A DNA stretch of 64,000 nucleotides from Phocaeicola plebeius (GCF_003437535.1 NZ_QSQT01000001.1:1-64000); one strand, 5' to 3'. Counted from the first letter of the stretch, positions 1 to 9,604 are shown. Notes: generated from the sequence alone by a model not told the origin. Numbers and translations are program-made.

Positions 1-43
1 CAGAAATCCGTGTGAAATCCCCTACATTATATAATTCGTGCGG

Positions 44-61
44 GCGCGTACGTGTACGCGC
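44..61. repeat. GC-rich perfect palindrome
   Basis: GCGCGTAC-GT-GTACGCGC is an 18-bp palindrome with 8-bp perfect arms and a 2-nt centre. It lies in otherwise AT-rich intergenic DNA near the left window edge. Its role is unknown. It sits about 65 bp before a phased palindrome array but is not in phase with it. Confidence 0.6.
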
Positions 62-126
62 GTAAGGAAAAAAGGGATGGTTCTAACGGAAATGAAGGGA
101 TTTTCCGGCACATTTACCCATCAAAA

Positions 127-252
127 AAACGCAAGTGCGTTTGATATAAAACGCAAGTGCGTTTCACTTCAAACGCAAGGACGTTTCAGTTCAAACGCAA
201 GGACGTTTCAGTTCAAACGCAAGTGCGTTTTGGATGGAACGCAAGGGCGTTT
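127..252. repeat. Phased palindrome array 1 (22-bp period, 6 units)
   Basis: Six 16-bp units start at 127, 149, 171, 193, 215 and 237, exactly 22 bp apart. The unit is AAACGC-AAGT-GCGTTT, with variants AAACGC-AAGG-ACGTTT (171, 193) and GAACGC-AAGG-GCGTTT (237). The 6-bp spacers differ, although two are CAGTTC. Each core is a near-palindrome with 6-bp arms and a 4-nt centre. A reading frame crosses the array but resembles no protein. The array lies about 45 bp beyond the terminator of the minus-strand small RNA gene. Confidence 0.9.
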
Positions 253-297
253 TTTTACGAACAAAAACAAAAGGAAATATTACACGGAAATGGGCAT

Positions 298-361
298 AAA
301 AAAAGGAGTTCCGCTGAACTCCAACCTTTGTTAACCTTAAATCTAATACTATGAAAAACAC
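298..361 (-). ncRNA. Small RNA gene, family copy A
   Basis: One of three near-identical short transcription units in the window (others at 4750-4813 and 9728-9791). It carries the conserved body (core TTAAGGTTAACAAAGGTTGG) and ends in hairpin GGAGTTC-AGCG-GAACTCC (305-322) followed by seven U residues, an intrinsic terminator. A Bacteroides-type promoter lies directly upstream. No open reading frame of use is present. The predicted length is about 64 nt. It may belong to a paralogous small-RNA family like those described in B. thetaiotaomicron, but that link is from memory and unverified. Confidence 0.75.
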
Positions 362-365
362 AGTA

Positions 366-428
366 CAAAAGTATTTATTTTATTTGAAACAACAAAACCT
401 AAGACTAAAAAAGGATGCTTTACAACAT
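366..428 (-). promoter_or_regulatory. Promoter and upstream element of small RNA copy A
   Basis: On the minus strand the -7 box is TACTTTTG (366-373) and the -33 TTG is at 393-395, with a 19-bp spacer. An upstream element ATGTTGTAAAGCA (416-428) begins 33 bp before the TTG, the same distance as in the other two copies. Confidence 0.7.
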
Positions 429-484
429 ACATTAACCACCAAGGCGAAATATTCAATGTGGTTAACAAATTACATATTAAATAC

Positions 485-518
485 AAAAAATGCAGAAACG
501 ATTCCGCTTCTGCATTTT
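485..518 (-). terminator. Terminator after eno
   Basis: On the minus strand, AAAATGCAGAA and TTCTGCATTTT arms flank a 10-nt loop and are followed by T residues. It lies 26 bp beyond the eno stop codon. Confidence 0.7.
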
Positions 519-543
519 ACATTCACCTAATATTACACCTAAT

Positions 544-1836
<1,293 letters not shown>

Positions 1837-1852
1837 TTAAAATTCTGATATA

Positions 1853-1901
1853 CAAAAATGAGAAGTTCCTGCAAGGCATACAATACCTTGAAATAGGTAT
1901 T
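1853..1901 (-). promoter_or_regulatory. eno promoter with overlapping inverted repeat
   Basis: The minus-strand -7-like box is CATTTTTG (1853-1860) and the TTG is at 1881-1883, with a 20-bp spacer. A perfect inverted repeat AATACCT-TGAAAT-AGGTATT (1882-1901) overlaps the -33 element, where a regulator could act. Confidence 0.55.
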
Positions 1902-1923
1902 TTGTAAACCTGACTCTCTGAAA

Positions 1924-1960
1924 CAAAAAAGGACTGTAACTGAAAAACAGCCACAGCCCT
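1924..1960 (-). terminator. Terminator after rubrerythrin gene
   Basis: On the minus strand a 12-bp stem with GU pairs (GGGCTGTGGCTG with CAGTTACAGTCC) is closed by a TTTTT loop and followed by six T residues. Confidence 0.7.
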
Positions 1961-1988
1961 CTTCTGTCATTTATGCAATCAAAATGGA

Positions 1989-2567
1989 TTAGTAATTATT
2001 TTTCTTTACTTCGAAATAAGCTTGTGGATGCAAGCAAGCCGGACATGTTTCAGGTGCTTCTGTACCTACATAAATGTATCCACAGTTACGGCACTGCCAT
2101 ACCACTTCTACATCTTTCTTGAATACTTTATCATCTTCTATATTCTTCACGAAAGCCAGGTATCTTTCTTCATGTCCTTTTTCAGCAACGGCAATTTCAC
2201 GATACATCTTAGCGATAGCCGGGAAACCTTCTTCATCTGCAATGTCAGCAAATTTCGGATAATCCAAGCTCCATTCTTCATTTTCACCTGCTGCAGCTGC
2301 TTTCAGGTTTTCCAATGTAGTACCGATTACGCCGGCAGGATAGCTGGCAGTAATTTCTACCATTCCGCCTTCCAACCACTTGAACATTCTCTTGGCATGT
2401 TCCTTTTCCTGATCAGCAGTTTCCATAAAAATAGCAGAAATCTGCTCGAAGCCTTCTTTCTTTGCTACACTGGCAAAATAAGTGTAACGCATTCTTGCCT
2501 GTGATTCACCAGCAAAAGAGATTGCCAAATTTTTCTCAGTTCTTGTTCCTTTAATGCTTTTTCCCAT
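1989..2567 (-). CDS. rbr: Rubrerythrin
   Basis: Cytoplasmic peroxide-scavenging diiron protein. Residues 1-145 form the ferritin-like four-helix domain with diiron ligand motifs (EKEHAKRMF near residue 54, EKGHEERY near 128). Residues 155-190 form a rubredoxin-like domain with two CxxC knuckles (CRNCG and CPACL) that bind one iron. The 192-aa length is typical of the family. It is widespread in anaerobic Bacteroidales as part of the oxidative-stress defence. It is monocistronic between its own promoter and terminator. A perfect palindrome covers the promoter and could be an operator. Confidence 0.97.
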   Translation of the reverse strand: MGKSIKGTRTEKNLAISFAGESQARMRYTYFASVAKKEGFEQISAIFMETADQEKEHAKRMFKWLEGGMVEITASYPAGVIGTTLENLKAAAAGENEEWSLDYPKFADIADEEGFPAIAKMYREIAVAEKGHEERYLAFVKNIEDDKVFKKDVEVVWQCRNCGYIYVGTEAPETCPACLHPQAYFEVKKNNY

Positions 2568-2618
2568 ATCTATTAGTTATTAAGTTGATGAATGAATTAC
2601 GTTTTTAAGTTCACATTG

Positions 2619-2647
2619 CAAAGATAGTAATTTTATTCAAATTTGAA
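2619..2647 (-). promoter_or_regulatory. rbr promoter with 12-bp palindrome
   Basis: The minus-strand -7 box TATCTTTG is at 2619-2626. Just upstream, at 2636-2647, lies the perfect palindrome TTCAAATTTGAA, over the expected -33 region. No convincing TTG is present, so the palindrome may be a regulator site. The remaining intergenic DNA up to 2850 is AT-rich with nothing else recognised. Confidence 0.5.
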
Positions 2648-2871
2648 ATTATTACAATTTTATTTTCTATTTTATTAACGCTTTAATAAAACATGAATTC
2701 ACTAATAAAACAAATTTGAAGGAGAAAAAGTTCTTGAAAACAAGTCCTAAAACATCCCTCATCCAATCTCATATACACTGAATAAGAAACAAATAATAAT
2801 TCAAATTTCTATTTCAGAAAATATTTTAAAATATAATCAATAGAAAAATCGTCTGAATTCGAGAAAATATA

Positions 2872-2879
2872 TACTTTTG
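2872..2879 (+). promoter_or_regulatory. -7 box of the SulP gene
   Basis: TACTTTTG matches TAnnTTTG and lies 35 bp before the SulP start codon. The -33 element is weak. Confidence 0.55.
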
Positions 2880-2914
2880 TGCTTCTTTTTAAATTAGTAA
2901 CATTTTTAAGATAG

Positions 2915-4609
2915 ATGAAAGGATTAGAATTTAGACCAAAACTTTTCACAATGATGAAAACTTACACCAAGGCCGACTTTATGACCGACCTGATGGCAGG
3001 TATCATTGTGGGAATTGTAGCTTTGCCTCTGGCCATTGCCTTTGGTATAGCCTCTGGAGTAAGTCCGGAAAAAGGTATCATTACCGCTATTGTAGCCGGC
3101 TTTATTATTTCTTTTTTAGGTGGAAGTAAGGTACAGATAGGTGGGCCGACCGGAGCGTTTATCGTAATTATCTACGGTATCATTCAGGAATACGGTATCG
3201 ACGGACTGATGGTTGCTACCATGATGGCCGGTGTGCTCCTTATATTATTAGGTATATTCAAACTGGGAACCGTTATCAAATTTATTCCTTATCCTATTAT
3301 CATTGGTTTTACCAGTGGTATTGCCGTCACCATTTTTACTACCCAGATTGCCGATATTTTCGGACTTGATTTTAAAGGTGAAAAAGTACCGGGCGATTTT
3401 ATCGGAAAATGGATTCTTTACTTCCATCACTTCGATACGGTAAACTGGTGGAATGTCATTGTCAGTGTAGTCAGTGTATTCATCATTGCCATTACTCCCA
3501 AGTTCTCTAAAAAAGTTCCAGGCTCTTTAGTTGCCATCATTCTGGTAACTGTAGGAGTTTACTGCCTGAAAATGTATGGAGGAATTACTTGTATCGATAC
3601 CATAGGCGATCGTTTCAGCATCAAAGCACAACTTCCGGAAGCAGCCGTTCCGGCACTTGACTGGGAAGCTATCAAAAATCTGTTCCCTGTAGCCATTACT
3701 ATTGCCGTATTGGGAGCCATTGAATCTTTGCTCTCTGCTGCAGTAGCCGACGGTGTTATAGGTGACCGCCATGACTCAAATATGGAACTTATCGCACAAG
3801 GTATTGCCAACTTCGTATCACCTATATTCGGAGGTATTCCTGCTACCGGAGCTATCGCCCGTACTATGACAAATATTAACAACGGTGGAAAATCGCCCGT
3901 AGCCGGTATTGTACATGCAGTGGTGTTATTGCTTATCTTACTTTTCCTGATGCCGTTGGCACAATATATTCCGATGGCTTGTCTGGCTGGTGTACTGGTT
4001 ATCGTTTCTTATAACATGAGTGGATGGAGAGTGTTCAAAGGATTGTTGAAAAATCCCAAATCGGATGTGGCTGTCCTGCTTATTACTTTCTTCCTGACCG
4101 TTATCTTCGACTTGACTGTAGCCATTGAAGTAGGATTGGTAATTGCCTGCGTATTGTTCATGAAACGTGTAATGGAAACCACCAAGATTTCTGTAATTAC
4201 CGACGAAATCGATCCAAACAACGAATCTGACTTGGAAGTACACGAAGAACACCTAATGATTCCACAAGGTGTAGAAGTGTATGAAATCAACGGTCCGTAT
4301 TTCTTCGGTATTGCCACCAAATTTGAAGAAATCATGTCTCGTTTGGGCGATCGTCCGAAAATCCGTATCATCCGTATGCGAAAAGTTCCTTTTATTGACT
4401 CTACAGGTATACACAACCTTACCACCCTGTGTGAAATGTCACAAAAGGAAAACATCCACATCATTTTGTCGGGAGTCAACGAAAAAGTACATAAGGTACT
4501 GGAAAAATCAGGATTCTACGAATTGCTGGGAGAAGAAAATATCTGTAGCAATATCAACGAAGCTCTGGAAGTAGCCACTCGAGAAATCGCAGAAATAAAC
4601 GCGAAATAA
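2915..4609 (+). CDS. SulP family inorganic anion transporter
   Basis: Inner-membrane anion transporter of the SulP/SLC26 family. Residues 25-420 are a hydrophobic multi-helix core with the family signature near the first helices (GIIVGIVALPLAIAFGIASG) and a GGPTGAFIV motif near residue 77. Residues 440-550 are a cytoplasmic STAS domain (VPFIDSTGI near 495). Members carry sulfate, bicarbonate or dicarboxylates. The substrate cannot be read from sequence and no sulfur-assimilation genes are adjacent. The length of 564 aa is normal. It is a single-gene unit with its own promoter box and terminator. Confidence 0.93.
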   Translation: MKGLEFRPKLFTMMKTYTKADFMTDLMAGIIVGIVALPLAIAFGIASGVSPEKGIITAIVAGFIISFLGGSKVQIGGPTGAFIVIIYGIIQEYGIDGLMVATMMAGVLLILLGIFKLGTVIKFIPYPIIIGFTSGIAVTIFTTQIADIFGLDFKGEKVPGDFIGKWILYFHHFDTVNWWNVIVSVVSVFIIAITPKFSKKVPGSLVAIILVTVGVYCLKMYGGITCIDTIGDRFSIKAQLPEAAVPALDWEAIKNLFPVAITIAVLGAIESLLSAAVADGVIGDRHDSNMELIAQGIANFVSPIFGGIPATGAIARTMTNINNGGKSPVAGIVHAVVLLLILLFLMPLAQYIPMACLAGVLVIVSYNMSGWRVFKGLLKNPKSDVAVLLITFFLTVIFDLTVAIEVGLVIACVLFMKRVMETTKISVITDEIDPNNESDLEVHEEHLMIPQGVEVYEINGPYFFGIATKFEEIMSRLGDRPKIRIIRMRKVPFIDSTGIHNLTTLCEMSQKENIHIILSGVNEKVHKVLEKSGFYELLGEENICSNINEALEVATREIAEINAK

Positions 4610-4620
4610 AAGGTTAAAAG

Positions 4621-4677
4621 AAAAACTCCTGTTCTGTTAAAATCCAAATAGGGTTTAACAAAACAGGAGTTTTCTTT
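4621..4677 (+). terminator. Terminator after SulP gene
   Basis: A long stem AAAAACTCCTGTTCTGTTAAA pairs with TTTAACAAAACAGGAGTTTT with small internal bulges and is followed by a T-rich tail. Confidence 0.8.
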
Positions 4678-4682
4678 AAATC

Positions 4683-4745
4683 ATGTTATAAAACAGTATA
4701 TTTTAGGTTAGTTACTTGGATTATTCCCAGAATTCCGTACCTTTG
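4683..4745 (+). promoter_or_regulatory. Promoter and upstream element of small RNA copy B
   Basis: Upstream element ATGTTATAAAACA (4683-4695), -33 TTG (4716-4718), a 19-bp spacer and -7 box TACCTTTG (4738-4745). The element-to-TTG distance is 33 bp, as in the other two copies. Confidence 0.75.
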
Positions 4746-4749
4746 CACT

Positions 4750-4813
4750 GTGTTTTTCATAGTATTAGATTTAAGGTTAACAAAGGTTGGAGTACAGCGG
4801 TACTCCTTTTTTT
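4750..4813 (+). ncRNA. Small RNA gene, family copy B
   Basis: It has the same body as copies A and C, starting GTGTTTTTCATAGTATTAG. The terminator hairpin is GGAGTAC-AGCG-GTACTCC (4789-4806) followed by seven T residues. Relative to copies A and C one base pair of the stem is flipped (T-A to A-T), a compensatory change that keeps the hairpin. It is transcribed toward the convergent barrel-protein gene, whose stop is 20 bp away. Confidence 0.8.
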
Positions 4814-4832
4814 ATATCCTTACTTCAGAAAA

Positions 4833-6875
4833 TCACCACTTCAGTCGAACTTGAAACTGTAAATCATACTTATTGTTTCCCTGTATTTCTTCTGCTCCCG
4901 AACTGATAGTTGACCGATCTCTATAGTGCGTCCATCCCCATTTAACCTGAAAAGTCAGACGCTTTTTCCAGTTATAATCCATAGTCCAAGCCCATCGCTC
5001 TCCTCTTCCATACAAGGACATCATAGAAAACGCATACAACAGCCCTTGCTCGTACATATATACCCGCGATGCATAATCCTGCGTATGAAACCAGATACCG
5101 CTTAGAGAAGTCCGCAACGAAAGACGAGGAATATCCACCTTCATACTACTACCCAATGCCCAACCGTTAGAAGCCTCCCGTTTCCACACATCCGAACGCA
5201 CATATTCCACAACCGTTTTCCACCGCAAAAAGCTCAATGGTGAATAAGTCAGCTGATAATGTAATCTTTGTCGGATATTGGGTAATACTAGTTTACTTTC
5301 TTCCGTATCCTGATAATTTTTAGCCTTGTTTTTATAACTATACTTTATTAACATATCCAGTGAATTTAACGGTGAATAAGATGCTTGAAACACGCCTTCC
5401 ATTCCTATGGTCTTTTTCTTATCTACCAAGTAACGATACCATGGAAAATAAAAGAAATCACCGTAACATAACAATTTAATCTTACTTAACAGGCTTGTTT
5501 CCAAACCAATAAAAAGTCCAGTTTCATTTTGCAATCTGGAATTCTCTCCAAATCCATTTGCATATAAACTCTGGTATTTCTTGTCATAGTACCTGTTGAT
5601 AACTATCAAAGAAGTATTCACAACCGGTGAATAAGTCAGCTGATTCAACGTGGCAATCTTTCCCTGCTTATCTACTGCCGTTTCACCAGAGAATACAAAT
5701 TTCCCTTTATACCATTTATAATTCACTCCTACGTTATAGAAATATCTTCCACGAGGATAATAACGATTGTACAACCGCTCCGTCGGATTTAACACCTTGT
5801 TGAAAACATTATAAACAGCCGTAAATCCACCTTCAAAGTATTTACCATCATAAGTTAAATTACTACCAACTAAGGTATTAAATACCGTATTCTTCTTTTC
5901 CATGTCTTTCTTCAAACGATGATAGCCATCGGTTTTCAACGTAGTTATACACTCATTATCCACCGTAGCATCCTGATTACGGAAAGAAACAAAACCTGTC
6001 AATAACCAGCGATTCTTCCATTTCCAGGAAGCACCTGCTCCCTGCAGATAATTCGTTTCATTCATAGAAGTATATTTGCTCAACCCTTTCCCTGCACGAT
6101 TTAATGTGGAAAAGGAGGTGTATTTTCCCATACTAAACCCCATGTTCATTACCAGTCCATATCCAAAACTGGCTTTGTAGTTTCCTAATACCAGCGTATG
6201 CAACTTACCGAAATCATTTAACTGAACAGAGGCATTGTAAAAATCGAATCCTTTCCGGTTATAAAGACTGAAGAACGGTTCTCCCGCATCCTTTTCTGCG
6301 GCCAAACTTACATAAACTTTCTGCTGAAACTGAAATTTATATCTCAGGTTCAAATAATACGGATCTCCATAATACCGTTTCGAAGCAAATTTCTCCTCTT
6401 CACCCAAGGGAATATTCGCATAGCCCGCCTTTTCATTTAAAGGAATATCTGTCCGCATCCATACTTCCTGCTTATTGTATTTCCACAAGTTTTTCCAGGA
6501 AAACGCCCGTTTTTCCACTGAGTTACCCACATATACAAAATCCTTCAAGAAAGTTTGAGTCTGCTTATCCATTCCTTCCACTCCCCATAATTCATTCAAA
6601 CTGACCAACGGTCCGTATTTATACACATAGTAAAGAATATTTTCCACCATTTTATCAGATAAAAAAGGCAACTGTTCCAACTCTTCCTTCGTTACCGTAT
6701 TAATATTAAACGGATGTTCAGCCAGTTCACTCAAGTTTTCATATAGTTCTTCCCAGGAAGACAAATTTGCCTTTTCTCCAATCTGTTCCTCCCATTCCAT
6801 CCAGGAAGACTGGGCACATACATTTAAACAGGTAAAAAATACTGATACACAAAGAGAAATATACTTTTTCCACAT
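4833..6875 (-). CDS. Helix-hairpin-helix outer-membrane barrel-like protein
   Basis: 680 aa from the ATG chosen here. A GTG 21 bp upstream is also in frame, but the ATG gives a proper signal peptide ending near VCAQ. Residues 30-115 contain ComEA-type helix-hairpin-helix repeats (FNINTVTKEELEQLPFLS; SLNELWGVEGM). The rest is rich in alternating aromatic/polar strands and ends in FQVRLKW, as in outer-membrane beta-barrels. Similar proteins occur across Bacteroidetes without assigned function. The domain order suggests a periplasmic nucleic-acid or protein-binding head on a barrel. A role in DNA uptake is only speculation. It is divergent from the DUF4294 gene across an 80-bp gap. Confidence 0.75.
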   Translation of the reverse strand: MWKKYISLCVSVFFTCLNVCAQSSWMEWEEQIGEKANLSSWEELYENLSELAEHPFNINTVTKEELEQLPFLSDKMVENILYYVYKYGPLVSLNELWGVEGMDKQTQTFLKDFVYVGNSVEKRAFSWKNLWKYNKQEVWMRTDIPLNEKAGYANIPLGEEEKFASKRYYGDPYYLNLRYKFQFQQKVYVSLAAEKDAGEPFFSLYNRKGFDFYNASVQLNDFGKLHTLVLGNYKASFGYGLVMNMGFSMGKYTSFSTLNRAGKGLSKYTSMNETNYLQGAGASWKWKNRWLLTGFVSFRNQDATVDNECITTLKTDGYHRLKKDMEKKNTVFNTLVGSNLTYDGKYFEGGFTAVYNVFNKVLNPTERLYNRYYPRGRYFYNVGVNYKWYKGKFVFSGETAVDKQGKIATLNQLTYSPVVNTSLIVINRYYDKKYQSLYANGFGENSRLQNETGLFIGLETSLLSKIKLLCYGDFFYFPWYRYLVDKKKTIGMEGVFQASYSPLNSLDMLIKYSYKNKAKNYQDTEESKLVLPNIRQRLHYQLTYSPLSFLRWKTVVEYVRSDVWKREASNGWALGSSMKVDIPRLSLRTSLSGIWFHTQDYASRVYMYEQGLLYAFSMMSLYGRGERWAWTMDYNWKKRLTFQVKWGWTHYRDRSTISSGAEEIQGNNKYDLQFQVRLKW

Positions 6876-6955
6876 GTTATTCACCAGGTTATACACATAC
6901 TATAAATACGTTAATTATATCACGTAATCTGAATATTATTTCTATTTTTGCGGGC

Positions 6956-7561
6956 ATGAAGACATGTTTTTACATACTCATCTTCTTTGGGCTAAGCTTC
7001 CTTTCAGAAATTCATGCCCAACAAGTATCTCCTGTTACATCCGGTAAAGGATACAGAGTTCCCGTATGCGTTTATGAAGGAGACACTATACCTTGTATAA
7101 CGCTGAAAAACATTTACGTTTACCCCAAACTCAAGTTTAAAAACAAAAGACAAGAAAGATATTACTACAAATTAGTACGGGATGTGAAAAAAACACTTCC
7201 TTTGGCCAAAGAAATCAAGCGGGCAGTCATCGAGACATACGAATACATGGAAACGCTCCCTAACCAGAAAGCCAAGGAGCAACACATGAAAATGGTAGAA
7301 AAAGGATTGAAGGAACAATACACCGCCCGCATGAAGAAACTGACTTTTTCACAAGGAAAGCTGCTTATCAAACTGGTGAACCGCGAATGCAACCAATCGT
7401 CTTATCAGCTGGTGAAAGCTTTCATGGGACCTTTTAAAGCGGGATTTTATCAGGCATTTGCAGCCTTATTCGGGGCCAGCCTAAAAAAAGAATACCATCC
7501 TGAAGATGACGACAAGATGGTAGAAAGAGTAGTTACACTTGTTGAGAACGGACAATTATAA
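6956..7561 (+). CDS. DUF4294 domain protein
   Basis: 201-aa exported protein. It begins with a signal peptide (MKTCFYILIFFGLSFLSEIHA) and is otherwise basic and helical, with a KNIYVYPKLKFKNKRQERYYYKLVRDVKKTLPLA-type region, of which the start (residues 48-65) is characteristic of DUF4294 proteins in Bacteroidetes. The function is unknown. The -7 box TATTTTTG (6943-6950) ends 5 bp before the ATG, so the transcript may be almost leaderless. No later methionine would keep the signal peptide. It faces away from the barrel-protein gene and may share its control region. Confidence 0.8.
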   Translation: MKTCFYILIFFGLSFLSEIHAQQVSPVTSGKGYRVPVCVYEGDTIPCITLKNIYVYPKLKFKNKRQERYYYKLVRDVKKTLPLAKEIKRAVIETYEYMETLPNQKAKEQHMKMVEKGLKEQYTARMKKLTFSQGKLLIKLVNRECNQSSYQLVKAFMGPFKAGFYQAFAALFGASLKKEYHPEDDDKMVERVVTLVENGQL

Positions 7562-7614
7562 CTATGTAAATCAATAAATTAACAACATATTAATAAGATA
7601 TTCACAGGTAGTGT

Positions 7615-8160
7615 TCAACGCAATTTGAACAGTTTATGTGCAAATTCCCATATCATAATGCCTGCCGTTACAGACACATTCAGTGAATGCTTTGTACCGA
7701 ACTGAGGTATCTCAATACAACCGTCGCACATGTCTACCACTTCCTGCTGCACACCTTTCACTTCATTTCCCAATACAATGGCATATTTCCGGCCTTTCTC
7801 CAATACCAGTTCATCCAGTAGTGTACTTCCGGCACACTGTTCGATAGCCAGCACTGTATATCCGTCATTATGAAGTTCATTTACAGCATCTTGCGTACGT
7901 TTGAAATACTTCCAGTCCACTGTATACTCCGCTCCCAAGGCCGTTTTGTGCATTTCCGGATGAGGAGGCGTAGCCGTAATACCACAAAGATAAATGCAGT
8001 TCACCAGAAATGCATCAGAGGTACGAAACACCGCACCTATGTTATGCAAGCTGCGAACTTCATCCAGCACCACAACCAACGGCAACTTATCTACTTCCTT
8101 AAACTCCTCCACCGTCAGGCGGTTCATCTCCGTGATCTTCAGTTTTCTTAATTCAGACAT
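7615..8160 (-). CDS. TrmH/SpoU family RNA methyltransferase
   Basis: 181 aa. SPOUT-fold S-adenosylmethionine-dependent 2'-O-ribose methylase of tRNA or rRNA. Motif 1 is the N-terminal LHNIGAVFRTSDAF, motif 2 is IVLGNEVKGVQ, and motif 3 is IPQFGTKHSLNVSVTAGI, the usual SpoU trio. The open frame extends 40 codons further upstream, but a promoter -7 box lies inside that stretch, so the start at 8160 (MSELRK) is preferred. The target nucleotide is not predictable from sequence. It is a single-gene unit. Confidence 0.93.
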   Translation of the reverse strand: MSELRKLKITEMNRLTVEEFKEVDKLPLVVVLDEVRSLHNIGAVFRTSDAFLVNCIYLCGITATPPHPEMHKTALGAEYTVDWKYFKRTQDAVNELHNDGYTVLAIEQCAGSTLLDELVLEKGRKYAIVLGNEVKGVQQEVVDMCDGCIEIPQFGTKHSLNVSVTAGIMIWEFAHKLFKLR

Positions 8161-8189
8161 TTTTCGTATATTTGGTATGCGTTTGCCTG

Positions 8190-8197
8190 CAAAGATA
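8190..8197 (-). promoter_or_regulatory. -7 box of the TrmH-family gene
   Basis: TATCTTTG on the minus strand, 30 bp before the chosen start codon. It decides against the longer upstream reading. Confidence 0.6.
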
Positions 8198-8472
8198 AAA
8201 ACTATATTCATAACCTTGTTGAAAACGGTGGAAAAGGTGTAAAAAACGCGCGCATAGAAAATGAAAATTATTTCTTGCATTATTCCACAAATAGATTATA
8301 GCACGCTCAAAACCAACAATCCAAAAAAGTTAGAGATAATTTTCACTGACAGTTTAAACACATTCTTCCCGAATTTTCAGGAATGAATACACGAAAAGTT
8401 TTTAACTTTGCAACGTATCAACAAATTGTTAATAGTATAGATAAAATCAAAATTATCAATACGTAAGCTTGT

Positions 8473-8568
8473 TTATCAGTTATTCATATCCTCCACCCAG
8501 ATGCTGATAACGGAAAAACAAAAAAAAGGGTGTTATTTTTACTAACATTATTAACGGGATATTATCAG
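8473..8568 (+). promoter_or_regulatory. Repeated TTATCAG sites upstream of nadA
   Basis: The heptamer TTATCAG occurs at 8473-8479 and 8562-8568 and in the opposite direction (CTGATAA) at 8504-8510, all within 140 bp of the nadA start. Binding of a repressor of NAD synthesis would fit, but no regulator is identified. The rest of 8161-8611 shows only the TrmH promoter and AT-rich DNA. Confidence 0.35.
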
Positions 8569-8611
8569 TATCATTGTTTCTTTTAAAAAGAAGAAAAAAT
8601 ATAATCTAATA

Positions 8612-9604
8612 ATGAAGAAAGAAGAATGGTTGAAAAAGGGTTATGTGGATGAACCCGTAGAAAAAGCGCTTGACCTGAAAGCGGAGATCAAAAGACTGTG
8701 TCGTGAAAAAGATGCCGTAATCCTGGGCCACTACTATCAGGCAGACGAAATACAGGAAATAGCAGACTTCATTGGAGACAGTCTGGCACTGGCTCAGTGG
8801 GCTGCCAAAACGGATGCAAAGATCATTGTGATGTGCGGGGTACACTTTATGGGTGAAACTGCAAAAATACTTTGTCCGGACAAAAAAGTGTTGATTCCCG
8901 ACTTGAATGCCGGATGCTCTTTGGCCGACAGCTGTCCGGCTGATAAGTTTGCTGCTTTCGTAAAAGACCATCCCGGTTACAAGGTTATCTCGTATGTCAA
9001 TACAAGCGCTGCCGTCAAGGCGGTGACTGACGTGGTAGTGACATCGACCAATGCCCGCCAGATTGTGGAAAGTTTCCCGGAAGATGAAAAACTGATTTTC
9101 GGTCCTGATAAGAACCTGGGAAATTATATCAACTCTATCACCGGACGTCAGATGTTGTTATGGGACGGTGCTTGCCATGTGCACGAGAAATTCTCTGTGG
9201 AAAAGATTATCGAGTTGAAAAAGCAGTATCCCGATGCACAGGTATTGGTTCATCCGGAATGCAAGGGTGCCGTAGCTAAACTGGCTGACAAGATTGGGTC
9301 TACAGCCGGATTGCTGAAATATGCTATGGCCAGCGACAAGAAAGACTTCATCGTAGCTACAGAAAGCGGTATTCTGTATGAGATGCGGAAAAAATGTTCG
9401 GAAAAGAACTTTATTCCTGCGCCTCCTGAAGACAGCACCTGCGCTTGCAACGAGTGCAACTTTATGCGCCTGAATACGCTTGAAAAGTTGTACAATACGC
9501 TGAAATACGAATGGCCGGAAGTCAATGTGGATGAAGCCATCGCACAGGAAGCCATTAAGCCTATTCAGAAAATGCTGGAAATATCTGCCAAGCTGGGACT
9601 TTAA
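8612..9604 (+). CDS. nadA: Quinolinate synthase NadA
   Basis: Cytoplasmic [4Fe-4S] enzyme condensing iminoaspartate with dihydroxyacetone phosphate to quinolinate, the second step of de novo NAD synthesis. The 330-aa length is normal. Visible motifs are GHYYQADEIQEIADFIGDS near residues 39-57, MCGVHFMGE near 82, the conserved cysteine regions CSLADSC and HPECKG, and the C-terminal CACNECNFM that contributes to the cluster. nadB and nadC are not next to it. The leader carries three TTATCAG-type sites. A small RNA gene starts about 120 bp downstream. Confidence 0.97.
   Translation: MKKEEWLKKGYVDEPVEKALDLKAEIKRLCREKDAVILGHYYQADEIQEIADFIGDSLALAQWAAKTDAKIIVMCGVHFMGETAKILCPDKKVLIPDLNAGCSLADSCPADKFAAFVKDHPGYKVISYVNTSAAVKAVTDVVVTSTNARQIVESFPEDEKLIFGPDKNLGNYINSITGRQMLLWDGACHVHEKFSVEKIIELKKQYPDAQVLVHPECKGAVAKLADKIGSTAGLLKYAMASDKKDFIVATESGILYEMRKKCSEKNFIPAPPEDSTCACNECNFMRLNTLEKLYNTLKYEWPEVNVDEAIAQEAIKPIQKMLEISAKLGL

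Noticed and set aside
127..252. CRISPR array
   Set aside because: Units are palindromic with 6-bp spacers. CRISPR spacers are about 30 bp and no cas gene is present.
38..334. Open reading frame through array 1
   Set aside because: It reads the repeat as a periodic peptide, has no homologue-like features and overlaps the small RNA on the other strand.
7615..8280. Longer TrmH-family start
   Set aside because: The upstream 40 codons contain the promoter -7 box.
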